Origin: Lachnospiraceae bacterium 28-4
GTDB taxonomy: Bacteria > Bacillota > Clostridia > Lachnospirales > Lachnospiraceae
NCBI GenBank assembly: GCA_000403275.2
Contig: KE159600.1
Span: 269,708 to 333,707 of the forward strand
Direction of reading: 5' to 3'
DNA length: 64,000 nt
In this document: positions 24,557 through 32,463 of the stretch, piece by piece
Position numbering within the stretch: the first letter of the stretch is position 1
Layout: each line of letters begins with the position of its first letter
Program-made: the position numbers and the translations under genes
The notes under the pieces: model-generated
What the model was told of the DNA's origin: nothing
The model's database searches: none
The model's input: only the letters and a program-made list of their open reading frames with translations

Positions 24557-25699
24557 TCACACCGCTTCATCGGTTTCTTTCCAAAGCGAAACTTTTCTGC
24601 CATTGTGGGTACGGCTGTTCTGATAGCGGATACCGTAATCACGGAACAGCCTGCTTGCGTTGATGCTAAGCCTAAGGGAAAGCACATTCGGCTTAATATC
24701 CACACCAAGCCTTTCACAAAGCTCCGAAGCTGTCCCCTCCCATCTGTCACTCTCCGAAAAAAGAGTAGCTGCTATTTTTTCAAGTAAAGGCTCTGGCGGC
24801 TCTTTCCACAGCTCTGTTTCCGATTTTTCAAAGTTCCACACCAAACGCTCGGCATCTCTCACAAGATGGACTTTCATATCCTGCTGGTCTCTGCCTGCCA
24901 CATCAAGCGTGGCATTATTGGAAATTCTCTTTTCCTTGCTGAGAACAAACGCTCCGTCTGCCGCACCCATCAGTCCATTTGTTCCCGAAATCATATCAAA
25001 AATATCTTCCGCTTTCTGCTTTCGGGTGTGATGGACGATGAGCATCGTAACTTTGTAACTGTCTGCCAATGCTTTGAGCCTTGCCACAATGTCATAGTCA
25101 CTTGCGTAACTGTAATCTGCACCGCCAGCTTCGCGGACACGCTTTAAGGTGTCTATGATTATTAAGCCTGTGTCGGGGTGTTCCTGCATAAACCCCCTGA
25201 TTTGTTCTTCTAAACCGCCATTAACCGTTTTACACTCTGTTGCAAAATATAGGTTGCCTGTTTCTTCTGCACCGAACATCTGAAACAGCCGTTTCTGCAG
25301 ACGTGGGTAATCATCTTCAAGCGCAAAATATAAAACCGTCGCTTTCCGCACCTTGTATTTCCACAATGGCATTCCAATGCTGATATGGTAGGCGAGCTGC
25401 GCCATCATAAAACTTTTTCCCACCTTTGGAGAACCCACGAAAAGGTAAGTTCCCCTTTGGAGCAGACCGTCAATTAGCGGCGGCTGTATATCAAATACCG
25501 TATCATAAAGCACTGCCATTGATACGGTTTTCAGATAGGACGGGTCTAGCTGCCGCAGCATTTCCCTCTGCATTTCCTCAAAACTATTGATATTTTCATC
25601 GCAGTCGGCTATACTATGGTCAGTACATTTATGGAGCGGTTGCCCCGTATCTGCGCCAACAGATACATTCGGGACAGCCGTTTCTTTTTTATTCGCCAT
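24557..25699 (-). CDS. RepA-like AAA ATPase, element C
   Basis: About 380 residues. Walker A GSPKVGKSF, Walker B region TGLIIIDTLKRV and MLIVHHTRKQ as in the B and D proteins, with the same N-terminal VSVGADTGQP-like segment, but it is considerably diverged. The C-terminal part ends with a winged-helix-like region. ATG at 25699 (8-9 nt after AAGGAG) is preferred over GTG at 25705. It overlaps the MobC-like gene by 11 bp. Likely acts as replication helicase or initiator for the excised element. Confidence 0.75.
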   Translation of the reverse strand: MANKKETAVPNVSVGADTGQPLHKCTDHSIADCDENINSFEEMQREMLRQLDPSYLKTVSMAVLYDTVFDIQPPLIDGLLQRGTYLFVGSPKVGKSFMMAQLAYHISIGMPLWKYKVRKATVLYFALEDDYPRLQKRLFQMFGAEETGNLYFATECKTVNGGLEEQIRGFMQEHPDTGLIIIDTLKRVREAGGADYSYASDYDIVARLKALADSYKVTMLIVHHTRKQKAEDIFDMISGTNGLMGAADGAFVLSKEKRISNNATLDVAGRDQQDMKVHLVRDAERLVWNFEKSETELWKEPPEPLLEKIAATLFSESDRWEGTASELCERLGVDIKPNVLSLRLSINASRLFRDYGIRYQNSRTHNGRKVSLWKETDEAV

Positions 25700-26024
25700 C
25701 TTCACACTCTCCTTTCAGACCGCCGAGGATAATAGCAATCAATTCGATAGTATCTAATAATTCGTTGTCAACGCTGCCGCCTGCTTCAATTCTCTGTAAT
25801 TCTGCAAGGACAGCGGCAAGCTCGTTGCGGAGAGCCTTATACACCCTCGGATTACCTTGCACGACCACATCTTGGCACAAAAGCCGTCTTGTGATATAGT
25901 CCTGTTTGGTAAGCCCCGAAAGCCGCACCGCCTTATCAATCTGCTCATTTTCTTCGGGGGATACCCGAAACGCAACGGTCTTGTTCCTCCAACGGTTACA
26001 GTTGTCTAAATTCTTTGCCGACAT
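25689..26024 (-). CDS. MobC-like relaxosome protein, element C
   Basis: 111 residues from ATG at 26024, which lies 1 bp after the integrase stop and has a purine-rich site upstream; the longer frame to 26126 overlaps the integrase gene and is unlikely. It contains WRNKTVAFRVSPEENEQID and LSGLTKQDYITRRLLCQDVV, the ribbon-helix-helix type segment shared with B and D. The C-terminus is acidic. Part of the xis-int-mobC-repA operon of element C. Confidence 0.68.
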   Translation of the reverse strand: MSAKNLDNCNRWRNKTVAFRVSPEENEQIDKAVRLSGLTKQDYITRRLLCQDVVVQGNPRVYKALRNELAAVLAELQRIEAGGSVDNELLDTIELIAIILGGLKGECEDGE

Positions 26025-26025
26025 A

Positions 26026-27105
26026 TCAAAAATCCCCCTTCCCCAAATCATCAAGCCTGTCCGCCATTTCTGCCTGCTTTGACGGAAATAAATGTGCATA
26101 ACGGTAAGTGATTTCAATGCTCTCATGCCCTACTCGGTCAGCAATCGCCACCGCCGAGAATCCCATGTCAATCAATAAGCTGATGTGGCTGTGGCGCAAA
26201 TCGTGAATCCGTATGCGCTTTACCCCTGCGGCTTTTGCGCCCCTGTCCATCTCGTGATGGAGATAGCTCTTTGTTACCGTGAAAATGCGGTCTTTCTTCT
26301 TTAAGCCGTACAGCATACCGATATATTCCTGCATTTCCTCGCAGAGAAATTTCGGCATTTTGATTGTGCGGTTGCTCTTTTTCGTTTTTGGAGAGGTAAT
26401 CACATCTTCCCCATGCAGGCGTTGATAAGACTTGTTAACCGTGACCGTTTCCTTATCAAAATTGAAATCAGCGGCGGTCAAGGCTAACAATTCGCCCTCT
26501 CGGATTCCGCACCAGTAAAGCATTTCAAAAGCGTAAAAGGAAACTGGCTTGTCCATCATTTCATCCGCAAACTTCTTATATTCCTCTTTCGTCCAGAACA
26601 GCATTTCCTTGTGTTCCTCACTCCCCATATTGCCCGCCTTTGCCGCAGGATTGGAGCGGAGGTCATAATAGCGCACTGCATGGTTGAAGATAGCGGAAAG
26701 CTGGTTGTGGACAGTTTTCAGATACGTCTGCGAATAGGGATTGCGCTTTTCATCACGGTAGGCAAGCAGCTCATTCTGCCATGCGATGATTTCCTTTGTG
26801 CCAATCCCGCTAATCTTCATTTTTCCGAAGTATGGGAGAATCTTCGTTCGAATGATATGCCCTTTTGTCAGCCAAGTGTTTTCTTTCAGTCGGTTCTTGA
26901 CATCATTCGCATAAAGCTCTGTAAAGGCTTCAAAATCCATGCCAAGGTCAGCGGAATTTTGTAACTGGAATTTCCGCTCCCACTCCTGCGCCTCCCGCTT
27001 TGTGGCAAACCCACGCTTACATTTCTGCTTACGTTCGCCTTTCCAATTCACATATCTCGCCATCACATACCAAGTGCCGTTGCCCTCATTCTTAAATACT
27101 GGCAT
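26026..27105 (-). CDS. int: Tyrosine recombinase/integrase, element C
   Basis: 359 residues with arm-binding, core-binding and catalytic domains. Catalytic set: Arg202 (CGIREGELLALT), His301/Arg304 (HDLRHSH), the His of VGHES and Tyr of YRYAHLF near 336. It is distinct from the B/D integrases in the N-terminal arm domain, which fits the different arm octamer (TGTTATCA) at the ends of C. It still uses the same guaA core. It lies 48 bp after the excisionase gene. Confidence 0.92.
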   Translation of the reverse strand: MPVFKNEGNGTWYVMARYVNWKGERKQKCKRGFATKREAQEWERKFQLQNSADLGMDFEAFTELYANDVKNRLKENTWLTKGHIIRTKILPYFGKMKISGIGTKEIIAWQNELLAYRDEKRNPYSQTYLKTVHNQLSAIFNHAVRYYDLRSNPAAKAGNMGSEEHKEMLFWTKEEYKKFADEMMDKPVSFYAFEMLYWCGIREGELLALTAADFNFDKETVTVNKSYQRLHGEDVITSPKTKKSNRTIKMPKFLCEEMQEYIGMLYGLKKKDRIFTVTKSYLHHEMDRGAKAAGVKRIRIHDLRHSHISLLIDMGFSAVAIADRVGHESIEITYRYAHLFPSKQAEMADRLDDLGKGDF

Positions 27106-27153
27106 TTACTCCATCTCCTTTCCCTGTTTTTCTCCTGCCCCATAAAACCTTTC

Positions 27154-27306
27154 TTAAAAATACTGGCGGTTTACTCTCCCTGCAATCGTGATAAACCCCT
27201 GCTCCTTCAGCTCGTCATTTAATTTCTTGATGAGCTTGTAAGCGTAAGGTTTTGATACGGAAAGCTCCTGCGCCACCTCATCCACACGGATAAATTTGTT
27301 GTCCAT
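27154..27306 (-). CDS. xis: Excisionase-like HTH protein, element C
   Basis: 50 residues from MDNKFIRVDEVAQELSVSK, with SKPYAYKLIKKLNDELKEQ as the recognition part and GFITIAGRVNRQYF at the end. ATG at 27306 follows GGAGAGG; the longer frame to 27348 lacks a site. It is homologous to the A and D excisionases and directs excision of element C together with the integrase. Confidence 0.78.
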   Translation of the reverse strand: MDNKFIRVDEVAQELSVSKPYAYKLIKKLNDELKEQGFITIAGRVNRQYF

Positions 27307-27398
27307 ACAACCTCTCCTTTCCTTATTGCCGCCCATTACTCTGGGCATATAGGTATGCCCTTGCGGCGTTTCTCTTTCTAAGCGTTTTTGCTTAATGC

Positions 27399-27427
27399 AT
27401 AATACTAAACATTTTTGCTACCGTCAA
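27399..27427 (-). promoter_or_regulatory. Promoter of the xis-int operon, element C
   Basis: Minus strand TTGACG (27422-27427), 17-bp spacer, TATTAT (27399-27404), with TTTTTGCTTAA-type repeats beside it. Confidence 0.62.
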
Positions 27428-27470
27428 TAGGTTTGCAAGAAAATATTAAACTTTTTTGTTTCGCTTATTC

Positions 27471-27500
27471 TTGACTTTCTCTAAACATATATGCTATACT
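27471..27500 (+). promoter_or_regulatory. Promoter of the element C regulator
   Basis: TTGACT (27471-27476), 18-bp spacer, TATACT (27495-27500), 34 bp before the regulator start. Confidence 0.68.
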
Positions 27501-27533
27501 CCTTATAAACATACGAACAAGGAGTGAAACATT

Positions 27534-28064
27534 ATGGCGATTGGCGAAAGAATACATTTTTTCCGCATCATGCGGGGCATGACGCAAAAATACCTCGGTA
27601 TGCTTGTCGGATTTCCCGAAAAATCAGCGGATGTGCGTCTGGCACAGTATGAAACTGGCTCACGCAAGCCAAAGGCAGACTTGACGGCTGCACTGGCGCA
27701 GGCTCTTGACGTTGCGCCGCAGGCTCTTGACATACCCGACATTGACAGTTACATCGGGCTTATGCACACCTTATTTACCCTTGAGGACATTTACGGTCTT
27801 ACCGTCAGTGAATCAGACGGTGAAATCTGCTTAAAGGTCAACAAAGACAAAAGCAAGGATGCCGCCGAATTGCTGAAAATGCTCTGCGCTTGGAAAGAGC
27901 AGGCGGACAAACTCTCTGCCGAGGAAATCAGCAGGGAAGATTACGATCAGTGGCGGTACAATTACCCAAAATTTGACACCACGCAGCATTGGGCAAAAGT
28001 TCCCTCTAAGGAATTGAGTGATACCTTGGTTGAACAGTTCAAGGACAAACTGAAAACCGATTGA
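27534..28064 (+). CDS. XRE-family regulator, element C
   Basis: 176 residues. Helix-turn-helix region IGERIHFFRIMRGMTQKYLGML and VRLAQYETGSRKPK, then the shared middle segment GLMHTLFTLEDIYGLTV and WRYNYPKF motif. It is the C counterpart of the regulators of B and D, divergent from xis-int. AAGGAG precedes the ATG. Followed by a strong terminator (28081-28118). Confidence 0.82.
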   Translation: MAIGERIHFFRIMRGMTQKYLGMLVGFPEKSADVRLAQYETGSRKPKADLTAALAQALDVAPQALDIPDIDSYIGLMHTLFTLEDIYGLTVSESDGEICLKVNKDKSKDAAELLKMLCAWKEQADKLSAEEISREDYDQWRYNYPKFDTTQHWAKVPSKELSDTLVEQFKDKLKTD

Positions 28065-28078
28065 CAATCACGACAAAA

Positions 28079-28124
28079 AACGCCCTTAGCCATGAGTTCC
28101 TACCCACAGCTAAGGGCGTTTTAA
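28079..28124 (+). terminator. Terminator after the element C regulator
   Basis: CGCCCTTAGC (28081-28090) pairs perfectly with GCTAAGGGCG (28109-28118), followed by TTTTAAT and preceded by an A run. Confidence 0.82.
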
Positions 28125-28133
28125 TATGGATTC

Positions 28134-28266
28134 GTTCAGAGCCAAGCGGAGTTTGGACAATATATGCGATGAATGATTACATTCAAGAGCATATATTGGC
28201 AAAACTCCATTTGGCGGATACGCCACAACTCGGAAATATGTAATATTTCCGAGTATGGCTCTGAAC
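28134..28266. other. Cloverleaf-like structured element, right end of element C
   Basis: An 11-bp outer stem GTTCAGAGCCA (28134-28144) / TGGCTCTGAAC (28256-28266) encloses three hairpins. The first is GGAGTTT...CAATATATGC (28148-28167) with GCATATATTG...AAACTCC (28189-28208), its loop holding GAATG/CATTC. The second is TGGCG-GATA-CGCCA (28212-28225). The third is CTCGGAAATAT (28229-28239) with ATATTTCCGAG (28243-28253). All stems are perfect apart from one internal loop. No equivalent lies at the right ends of A, B or D. It lies beyond the regulator's terminator and before the arm repeats. Confidence 0.6.
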
Positions 28267-28340
28267 ATTAGCCAGCCGCTTAAAAATCATTCCCCCACCA
28301 ACAAACCACCTGACAGTAAGAATAATCGCACCCAAACGAC

Positions 28341-28359
28341 TGTTATCAATTTGTTATCA
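28341..28359. promoter_or_regulatory. Integrase arm-type repeats, right end of element C
   Basis: TGTTATCA at 28341-28348 and 28352-28359, 11 bp apart, matching the left-end pair at 18237-18255. Confidence 0.6.
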
Positions 28360-28422
28360 AAAGACCTTTCCAAAGCCCGCAAACCCGCATAAATACTGGA
28401 TTCACTAAGCATTTTTATTTAT

Positions 28423-28430
28423 TCGAACTC
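28423..28430. repeat. att core copy, junction of elements C and D
   Basis: TCGAACTC followed by GGCGTGTTCTTTGTTG as at the A/B junction; the left end of D begins here. Confidence 0.75.
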
Positions 28431-28532
28431 GGCGTGTTCTTTGTTGATATTAACTATATTTGTTTAAGTTTTGTGCAAATTCACGCCATTTTTTACTTCA
28501 ATTACATCAATTATTCTGACTTACTGATTTTC

Positions 28533-28551
28533 TGTTGCCAAAATGTTGCCA
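28533..28551. promoter_or_regulatory. Integrase arm-type repeats, left end of element D
   Basis: TGTTGCCA at 28533-28540 and 28544-28551, 11 bp apart, identical in form to the left end of B (7724-7742). Confidence 0.6.
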
Positions 28552-28575
28552 TTTATAATCGCAAGTTCGTTACCT

Positions 28576-28719
28576 TTATTTTTTACCTTCTTTTCTAATT
28601 GTTCCTATTTTTTTATCGCTTCGTGTATCACGCCCATCTTTGTTTCTAATCGTTCCCGGAGGCAACCCATGTTTTTTCTCAAAAGTACCAACTGTACAAT
28701 CACTTCTTGTTTTTCTCAT
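28576..28719 (-). CDS. Small basic 47-residue protein downstream of P63C gene
   Basis: ATG at 28719 has a near-perfect ribosome binding site (GAGGAGG, 6 nt upstream). The 47-residue product begins MRKTRSDCTVGTFEKKHG and contains a repeated RSD-x3-GT pattern (RSDCTVGT near the start, RSDKKIGT near the end) around a PPGTIRNKDGRDT segment. It is rich in Lys/Arg. I do not recognise the family. It starts 55 bp after the P63C gene in the same direction, so the two may form a unit. The repeated pattern and the ribosome binding site argue that it is real despite its size. Confidence 0.6.
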   Translation of the reverse strand: MRKTRSDCTVGTFEKKHGLPPGTIRNKDGRDTRSDKKIGTIRKEGKK

Positions 28720-28774
28720 AATAATCCTCCTCACTACAAATCAATTTCATTATAAATACTTACCATATATTAAA

Positions 28775-29665
28775 TTATTTTTCCGCTTCAAAGTCTAATT
28801 TTAATTGTACTGGCTCCCCCATTGCCTTTTTAAACAAATGGTCAAATTCATCCCATGTATCAGATGCTTTCATCAAGGCGATTGTCTGCTGTAGCTGCCT
28901 ATCTAAATTGGGAAGTCCTGTTTCTTCCGTTAAATGTTGATGGAATCTATTAGTACGATTCCCGGCTTTGCTTTTCGGAGTCTGGTGCCGTAGTTCTTCC
29001 AGCACACCTTTTGGTAAATAATGATAAATGTATTCGTTTGTCAACTTTCCAGCATAAGGCGGTTTAGCTTTTCCCTTATATTCCCATCCTCTTAGTCTAA
29101 ACATCTGTTTATAAAATTCATCAGGAAATCGTCTTGCCCACGGCAATAATTCTTCACTAATATATGCTTCAAGTACCTTTTGCAAGGCATCTCTATCCCT
29201 ATCCGCCTGATAACCTGTAACCTCATCAATAACCGCCACAAGCCCAGTTTTAGCAAAGGCTGTCATAATAACATATAAACGTTGTGCTGTCTGTTTCTGC
29301 TTCTCCGTTTGTAGAGCCCCCTCGTGCATAGCATCAACATAGGCTGTACATAAATCAACAAAAAGAGAGGCTTCAAACGGTAAAAAAATTCTTCCACGAA
29401 CTCCTTTGTATGATACTAATTCATTCCTATTAGCCTTTTCAAGCCAATCTTTCAATTTGTCACTTAAAAATGGAGAAATCCATTGCGTATTAAGATTTCT
29501 TGTAAGTGCTTGACTTCCATTACCTGAAAGCCCAATAGTTCTTGCTGCCCCTCTTAGAGACAAAACTCTTTCTCCATTATCCATAACATAACATTCTATC
29601 TTTATATCTTTTTCTTCATTCAATATCCATGTACCATAATGCGTAACTTTAGGTTCTTTATTCAA
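28775..29665 (-). CDS. P63C-domain protein
   Basis: 296 residues. The P63C domain is recognised by DEFYKQMFRLRGWEYKGK (about residues 193-210) and the following YIYHYLPKGVLEELRHQTPKS. The N-terminal 110 residues (GERVLSLRGAARTIGLSG, GVRGRIFLPFEASLFVDLC) resemble the part found before P63C in phage-type proteins. P63C proteins occur in phages, plasmids and integrated elements, sometimes beside KilA-N or antirepressor domains; the biochemical role is unknown. It is cargo of element D at the same relative place as the KilA-N/DUF4062 pair of C. Confidence 0.78.
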   Translation of the reverse strand: MNKEPKVTHYGTWILNEEKDIKIECYVMDNGERVLSLRGAARTIGLSGNGSQALTRNLNTQWISPFLSDKLKDWLEKANRNELVSYKGVRGRIFLPFEASLFVDLCTAYVDAMHEGALQTEKQKQTAQRLYVIMTAFAKTGLVAVIDEVTGYQADRDRDALQKVLEAYISEELLPWARRFPDEFYKQMFRLRGWEYKGKAKPPYAGKLTNEYIYHYLPKGVLEELRHQTPKSKAGNRTNRFHQHLTEETGLPNLDRQLQQTIALMKASDTWDEFDHLFKKAMGEPVQLKLDFEAEK

Positions 29666-29782
29666 ATATATCCCTCCTTTTTGCCCAAAATTATATCACC
29701 CATTTAAGGACCTGTCAATATATAAAATATTGCTTTTATGGTCCTTTTCAAGATTTGCATTTAACTGTGCAAAAAATATTTC

Positions 29783-30031
29783 CTAATTATCCAACAATTC
29801 TTGATAACTCACCCCCAACACCTTTGCAATAACCTTCAACTCAATATCCGTCACAAACCTTTTGCCACTTTCAATCCTTTGCACAGCATTTTTATCTATA
29901 TCCAGCCCCGCCATTTGTAGCATATCTGCTAACTTCCTCTGTGAAGTCTTCTCTGGAAGCCGTTCCCGGATTTCCTTTACTTTCTGCCCGCATATATTGT
30001 TTTCACCATCAGCCGCCCTATTCTTATACAT
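29783..30031 (-). CDS. XRE-family HTH regulator
   Basis: 82 residues from ATG at 30031, which follows AGGAG by 7 nt (the longer frame begins at 30052). Helix-turn-helix: VKEIRERLPEKTSQRKLADMLQ and NAVQRIESGKRFVTDIELKVIAKVLG. It is divergent from the DUF6809-like gene. Two imperfect palindromes between them (30046-30066, 30098-30118) are likely its operators, so it probably controls itself and that gene. Confidence 0.8.
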   Translation of the reverse strand: MYKNRAADGENNICGQKVKEIRERLPEKTSQRKLADMLQMAGLDIDKNAVQRIESGKRFVTDIELKVIAKVLGVSYQELLDN

Positions 30032-30045
30032 AAATTCTCTCCTAT

Positions 30046-30118
30046 TTGACATTTAGTGATTGTCATTTTCTCTATTATATGCTAAACTGTAAAAGAATTG
30101 ACATTTACTAGATGTCAA
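30046..30118. promoter_or_regulatory. Two related operators and divergent promoters
   Basis: TTGACAT-N7-ATGTCAA is a perfect 7-bp palindrome at 30098-30118; a second copy, TTGACAT-N7-TTGTCAT, lies at 30046-30066 with centres 52 bp apart. The right one overlaps a TTGACA -35 for the plus-strand gene; TATAAT on the minus strand (about 30073-30078) could serve the XRE gene. Confidence 0.6.
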
Positions 30119-30148
30119 ATATTATATTTTAGTAAAAGGAGCGCATTT

Positions 30149-30460
30149 ATGAAAAGCATATTGACAGAATTGTACGAGGGCAACATTTTCCCGGCAGAGC
30201 AATATTCTCCCAGAAGTGAAGAATACCGCCAAATCCATCAAAGTCACTATAAGCACTATGACAATTTCATTGAAACTTTAAGCAAGTTAGAGCCGCCGCT
30301 TGATAAACAATTTATTAAAATCATGGACGAACAACTTGATGTAATCCCTTATGAATTTTCAGAAATGTTCATTGACGGTTTCCGCTTAGGCGCAAGAATC
30401 ATGATTGATATTTTCCAAGGCGATTTAGGCATCAGAGAGAATGAATCTTCCGCTAAATAG
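30149..30460 (+). CDS. DUF6809-like small protein
   Basis: 103 residues from ATG at 30149 (AAAGGAG upstream). The N-terminus KSILTELYEGNIFPAEQY and the C-terminal EFSEMFIDGFRLGARIMIDIF match the general pattern of the small acidic DUF6809 proteins common in clostridial mobile elements. Function unknown. It is expressed divergently from the XRE regulator and ends before a GC-rich hairpin (30470-30521). Confidence 0.68.
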   Translation: MKSILTELYEGNIFPAEQYSPRSEEYRQIHQSHYKHYDNFIETLSKLEPPLDKQFIKIMDEQLDVIPYEFSEMFIDGFRLGARIMIDIFQGDLGIRENESSAK

Positions 30461-30469
30461 CAAAGCCCC

Positions 30470-30521
30470 GCCAGCCTGTCAAGGGTAAATAAACGGCTAT
30501 CGCCGCCCTTGACAGACTGGC
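30470..30521. terminator. Hairpin between convergent genes, element D
   Basis: GCCAGCCTGTCAAGGG (30470-30485) pairs with CCCTTGACAGACTGGC (30506-30521) with one mismatch. It separates the convergent DUF6809-like gene and relaxase gene; no clear T tract, so either a bidirectional terminator or another structured site. Confidence 0.5.
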
Positions 30522-30571
30522 AAGGCTTCGCTGTATGACACCTAAGAGGGCTTTAAGCAGCCCTCCGGCTA

Positions 30572-31885
30572 TCACCGGGCTTCCCGATTCTGTTTCCTTC
30601 TTTCTGCCCGCTTTTGCTCCTTCAATACCTGCTCTCTTTGTTTCTCCATCTGAACAATGCCAGACACTTTCTCCTTTCCAAGCACCGCCTTTACACATTC
30701 ATAATCCCGGACGATTTCTTTTAATTCCTGATTCTCTGTATAGATTTCATGGAAACGGTCAGATAGATTATTTGCCTTTTCCACAGTCCGATTATAAGAC
30801 AGTTGCAGCTTATCAAACTTTCTGGAAACGTCCAGATAGGACGCATAAACAGAACGTAATACCTTTACAATCTTCTCCATCAGCGGCTTTGCTTTCTTCT
30901 CCCGGTATGACTTTCCGCTTTCTATGCTCCCGGCTTCTGGAAGCACCTGTTCTGGATTGTCTGAAAACTTTGCCGCCATATGTTCCATATCCTTTACCAT
31001 TGGGGCAAGTTCCTGCATACGCTTCTGGTATTTGTCCGCCTGTTTCCTTGCGCTTTCTGCTTCCTTTTTTGATTTCTCCATGCCATTTTGCATGGAACGG
31101 ATTTCATCATCTAATTCACTTAACTGCCCTTTTAGATTTTCGTTGATTTCTTCATAGGATTGATTTTCTGATTGTAATTCCGTTTTCTTCTTTTCCAGTT
31201 CTTCAACTTCCTTTGACCGTTCCTGTTTTTTAAAGTCCAATACAGACAAATGTTTTTCGTGTGTTCCCTTTTTCTCCCATTCGATTCCATGATTCAGCAT
31301 AAGTTCGGAAAGCTGTTCTTTCTCATGAGCATACCATTGATTCCGTTCCGTTTCACTTCTTGTACCGCCCTTAAATCCAAGTGCCTCCAGTGCTTTTTTC
31401 AGTGATACCCTCGTTTCAAGCCCCCGCTTGCTTCCAGTGACATAAGGAATGAAATCTATATGCAGATGTGGCGTTGCTTCGTCCATATGTAAATAGGCAC
31501 TGAACACTTTAAGTGTTGGGTTACGTTTCTGGAATCCTTTCATATACTCGTCCAATATCTTTCCAGCAAGCTGTCCGTCCTCTGTTTTTGCCCCCATATT
31601 ATCTTTATCGCCTATCTGCACAACAATCTCATAAAACGGCTTTTCCTGTTTGCCGGATAATATTTTTTCATAGTAATCATCAATCCGGCGGTCATTCCGG
31701 GTTTGCTTCTCATTGTACCGGGCAAGAGCTTCATCAAATAATTCGTGATATACGTCCTTGATATTCTCATTGAAATATTCTATATTTAAGTGGCTGCGTT
31801 CCGGGTCAATATTAGTTGCATGAAATTTTCTACTGTTATGGTTGACCGAGCCTTTCCCTGTAGTAAAGCTAATTGTTCGTTTCAA
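30572..31885 (-). CDS. mob: MobV-type relaxase (Mob/Pre family), element D
   Basis: 437 residues beginning MKRTISFTTGKGSVNHNSRKF by a TTG start at 31885, with AAAGGA upstream. The metal-binding motif is HMDEATPHLHIDFIPY, followed by TRVSLKKALEALGFKGG and GTHEKHLSVLDFKKQERSKE. The C-terminal half (about 225-437) is a long Glu/Lys coiled coil. Catalytic half is close to that of element C. It should nick the oriT candidate at 31945 and depend on a helper conjugation system. Confidence 0.85.
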   Translation of the reverse strand: MKRTISFTTGKGSVNHNSRKFHATNIDPERSHLNIEYFNENIKDVYHELFDEALARYNEKQTRNDRRIDDYYEKILSGKQEKPFYEIVVQIGDKDNMGAKTEDGQLAGKILDEYMKGFQKRNPTLKVFSAYLHMDEATPHLHIDFIPYVTGSKRGLETRVSLKKALEALGFKGGTRSETERNQWYAHEKEQLSELMLNHGIEWEKKGTHEKHLSVLDFKKQERSKEVEELEKKKTELQSENQSYEEINENLKGQLSELDDEIRSMQNGMEKSKKEAESARKQADKYQKRMQELAPMVKDMEHMAAKFSDNPEQVLPEAGSIESGKSYREKKAKPLMEKIVKVLRSVYASYLDVSRKFDKLQLSYNRTVEKANNLSDRFHEIYTENQELKEIVRDYECVKAVLGKEKVSGIVQMEKQREQVLKEQKRAERRKQNREAR

Positions 31886-31944
31886 TCACTCTGTCCTTTC
31901 TCCCCTTTAAGGGTAATCAGTGCCGGATACGGCACATAGCCTTT

Positions 31945-32072
31945 GTTACTTTCTGCGAAAGTAACGCAAAAGCACTTTTGTCAGCTACGCCAACAAAAAT
32001 GCAACCTGCAAGCAGGTTTTGCGCCCTGCCGGGGGCAAGCTATCCTTCGGATAGCATACCGTCCTACGGACG
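31945..32072. other. oriT: Candidate oriT, element D
   Basis: GTTACTTTC-TGC-GAAAGTAAC hairpin (31945-31965), then GCAAAAGCACTTTTGTCAGC as in C, and two further hairpins GCTATCC/GGATAGC (32038-32054) and CCGTC/GACGG (32058-32072). It lies directly upstream of the relaxase start. Confidence 0.55.
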
Positions 32073-32215
32073 GGCGGCTGTTCCAGCCTTTCCACTGCCG
32101 CTGTCAGTGCCACATTGTCCGGCGCTTCATTCCGTGTGGCAATCCTTCATTTTTCCTTGTCGGCTAATAGACAGGGGGCGTAACACGCCCCTGTTAATTA
32201 TCGCCGAAGGAAAAA

Positions 32216-32449
32216 CTACCAGCGGAAGCTGTCCGGCACTCCCCGCTTATCCAGATATTCTTTTCTGGCTTTTTCTCTTTCTTCTTCCGTTGGTGCTGTC
32301 TTATATTTTGCGTACAGTTCATGGCGCACCATAGAATCCAGTTTCTTTTCCAGCCCTCGCCGGATTTCATCAGCACAAGAACCATCTTCCACCAGATGAT
32401 ACCGGAGCAACGCCATAAACAAATCATAAGGTATTTGCACATTTTTCAT
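32216..32449 (-). CDS. Small conserved element protein, unrecognised
   Basis: 77 residues beginning MKNVQIPYDLFMALLRYHLV, with a charged helix EEIRRGLEKKLDSMVRHEL-like middle and a C-terminal AYEKARKEYLDKRGVPDSFRW-type end. AAAGGG precedes the ATG. It lies between the oriT region and the repA-adjacent inverted repeat, in the same direction as both mobilization and replication genes. No counterpart lies in B or C. Function unknown. Confidence 0.6.
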   Translation of the reverse strand: MKNVQIPYDLFMALLRYHLVEDGSCADEIRRGLEKKLDSMVRHELYAKYKTAPTEEEREKARKEYLDKRGVPDSFRW

Positions 32450-32463
32450 TTTATATCCCTTTC

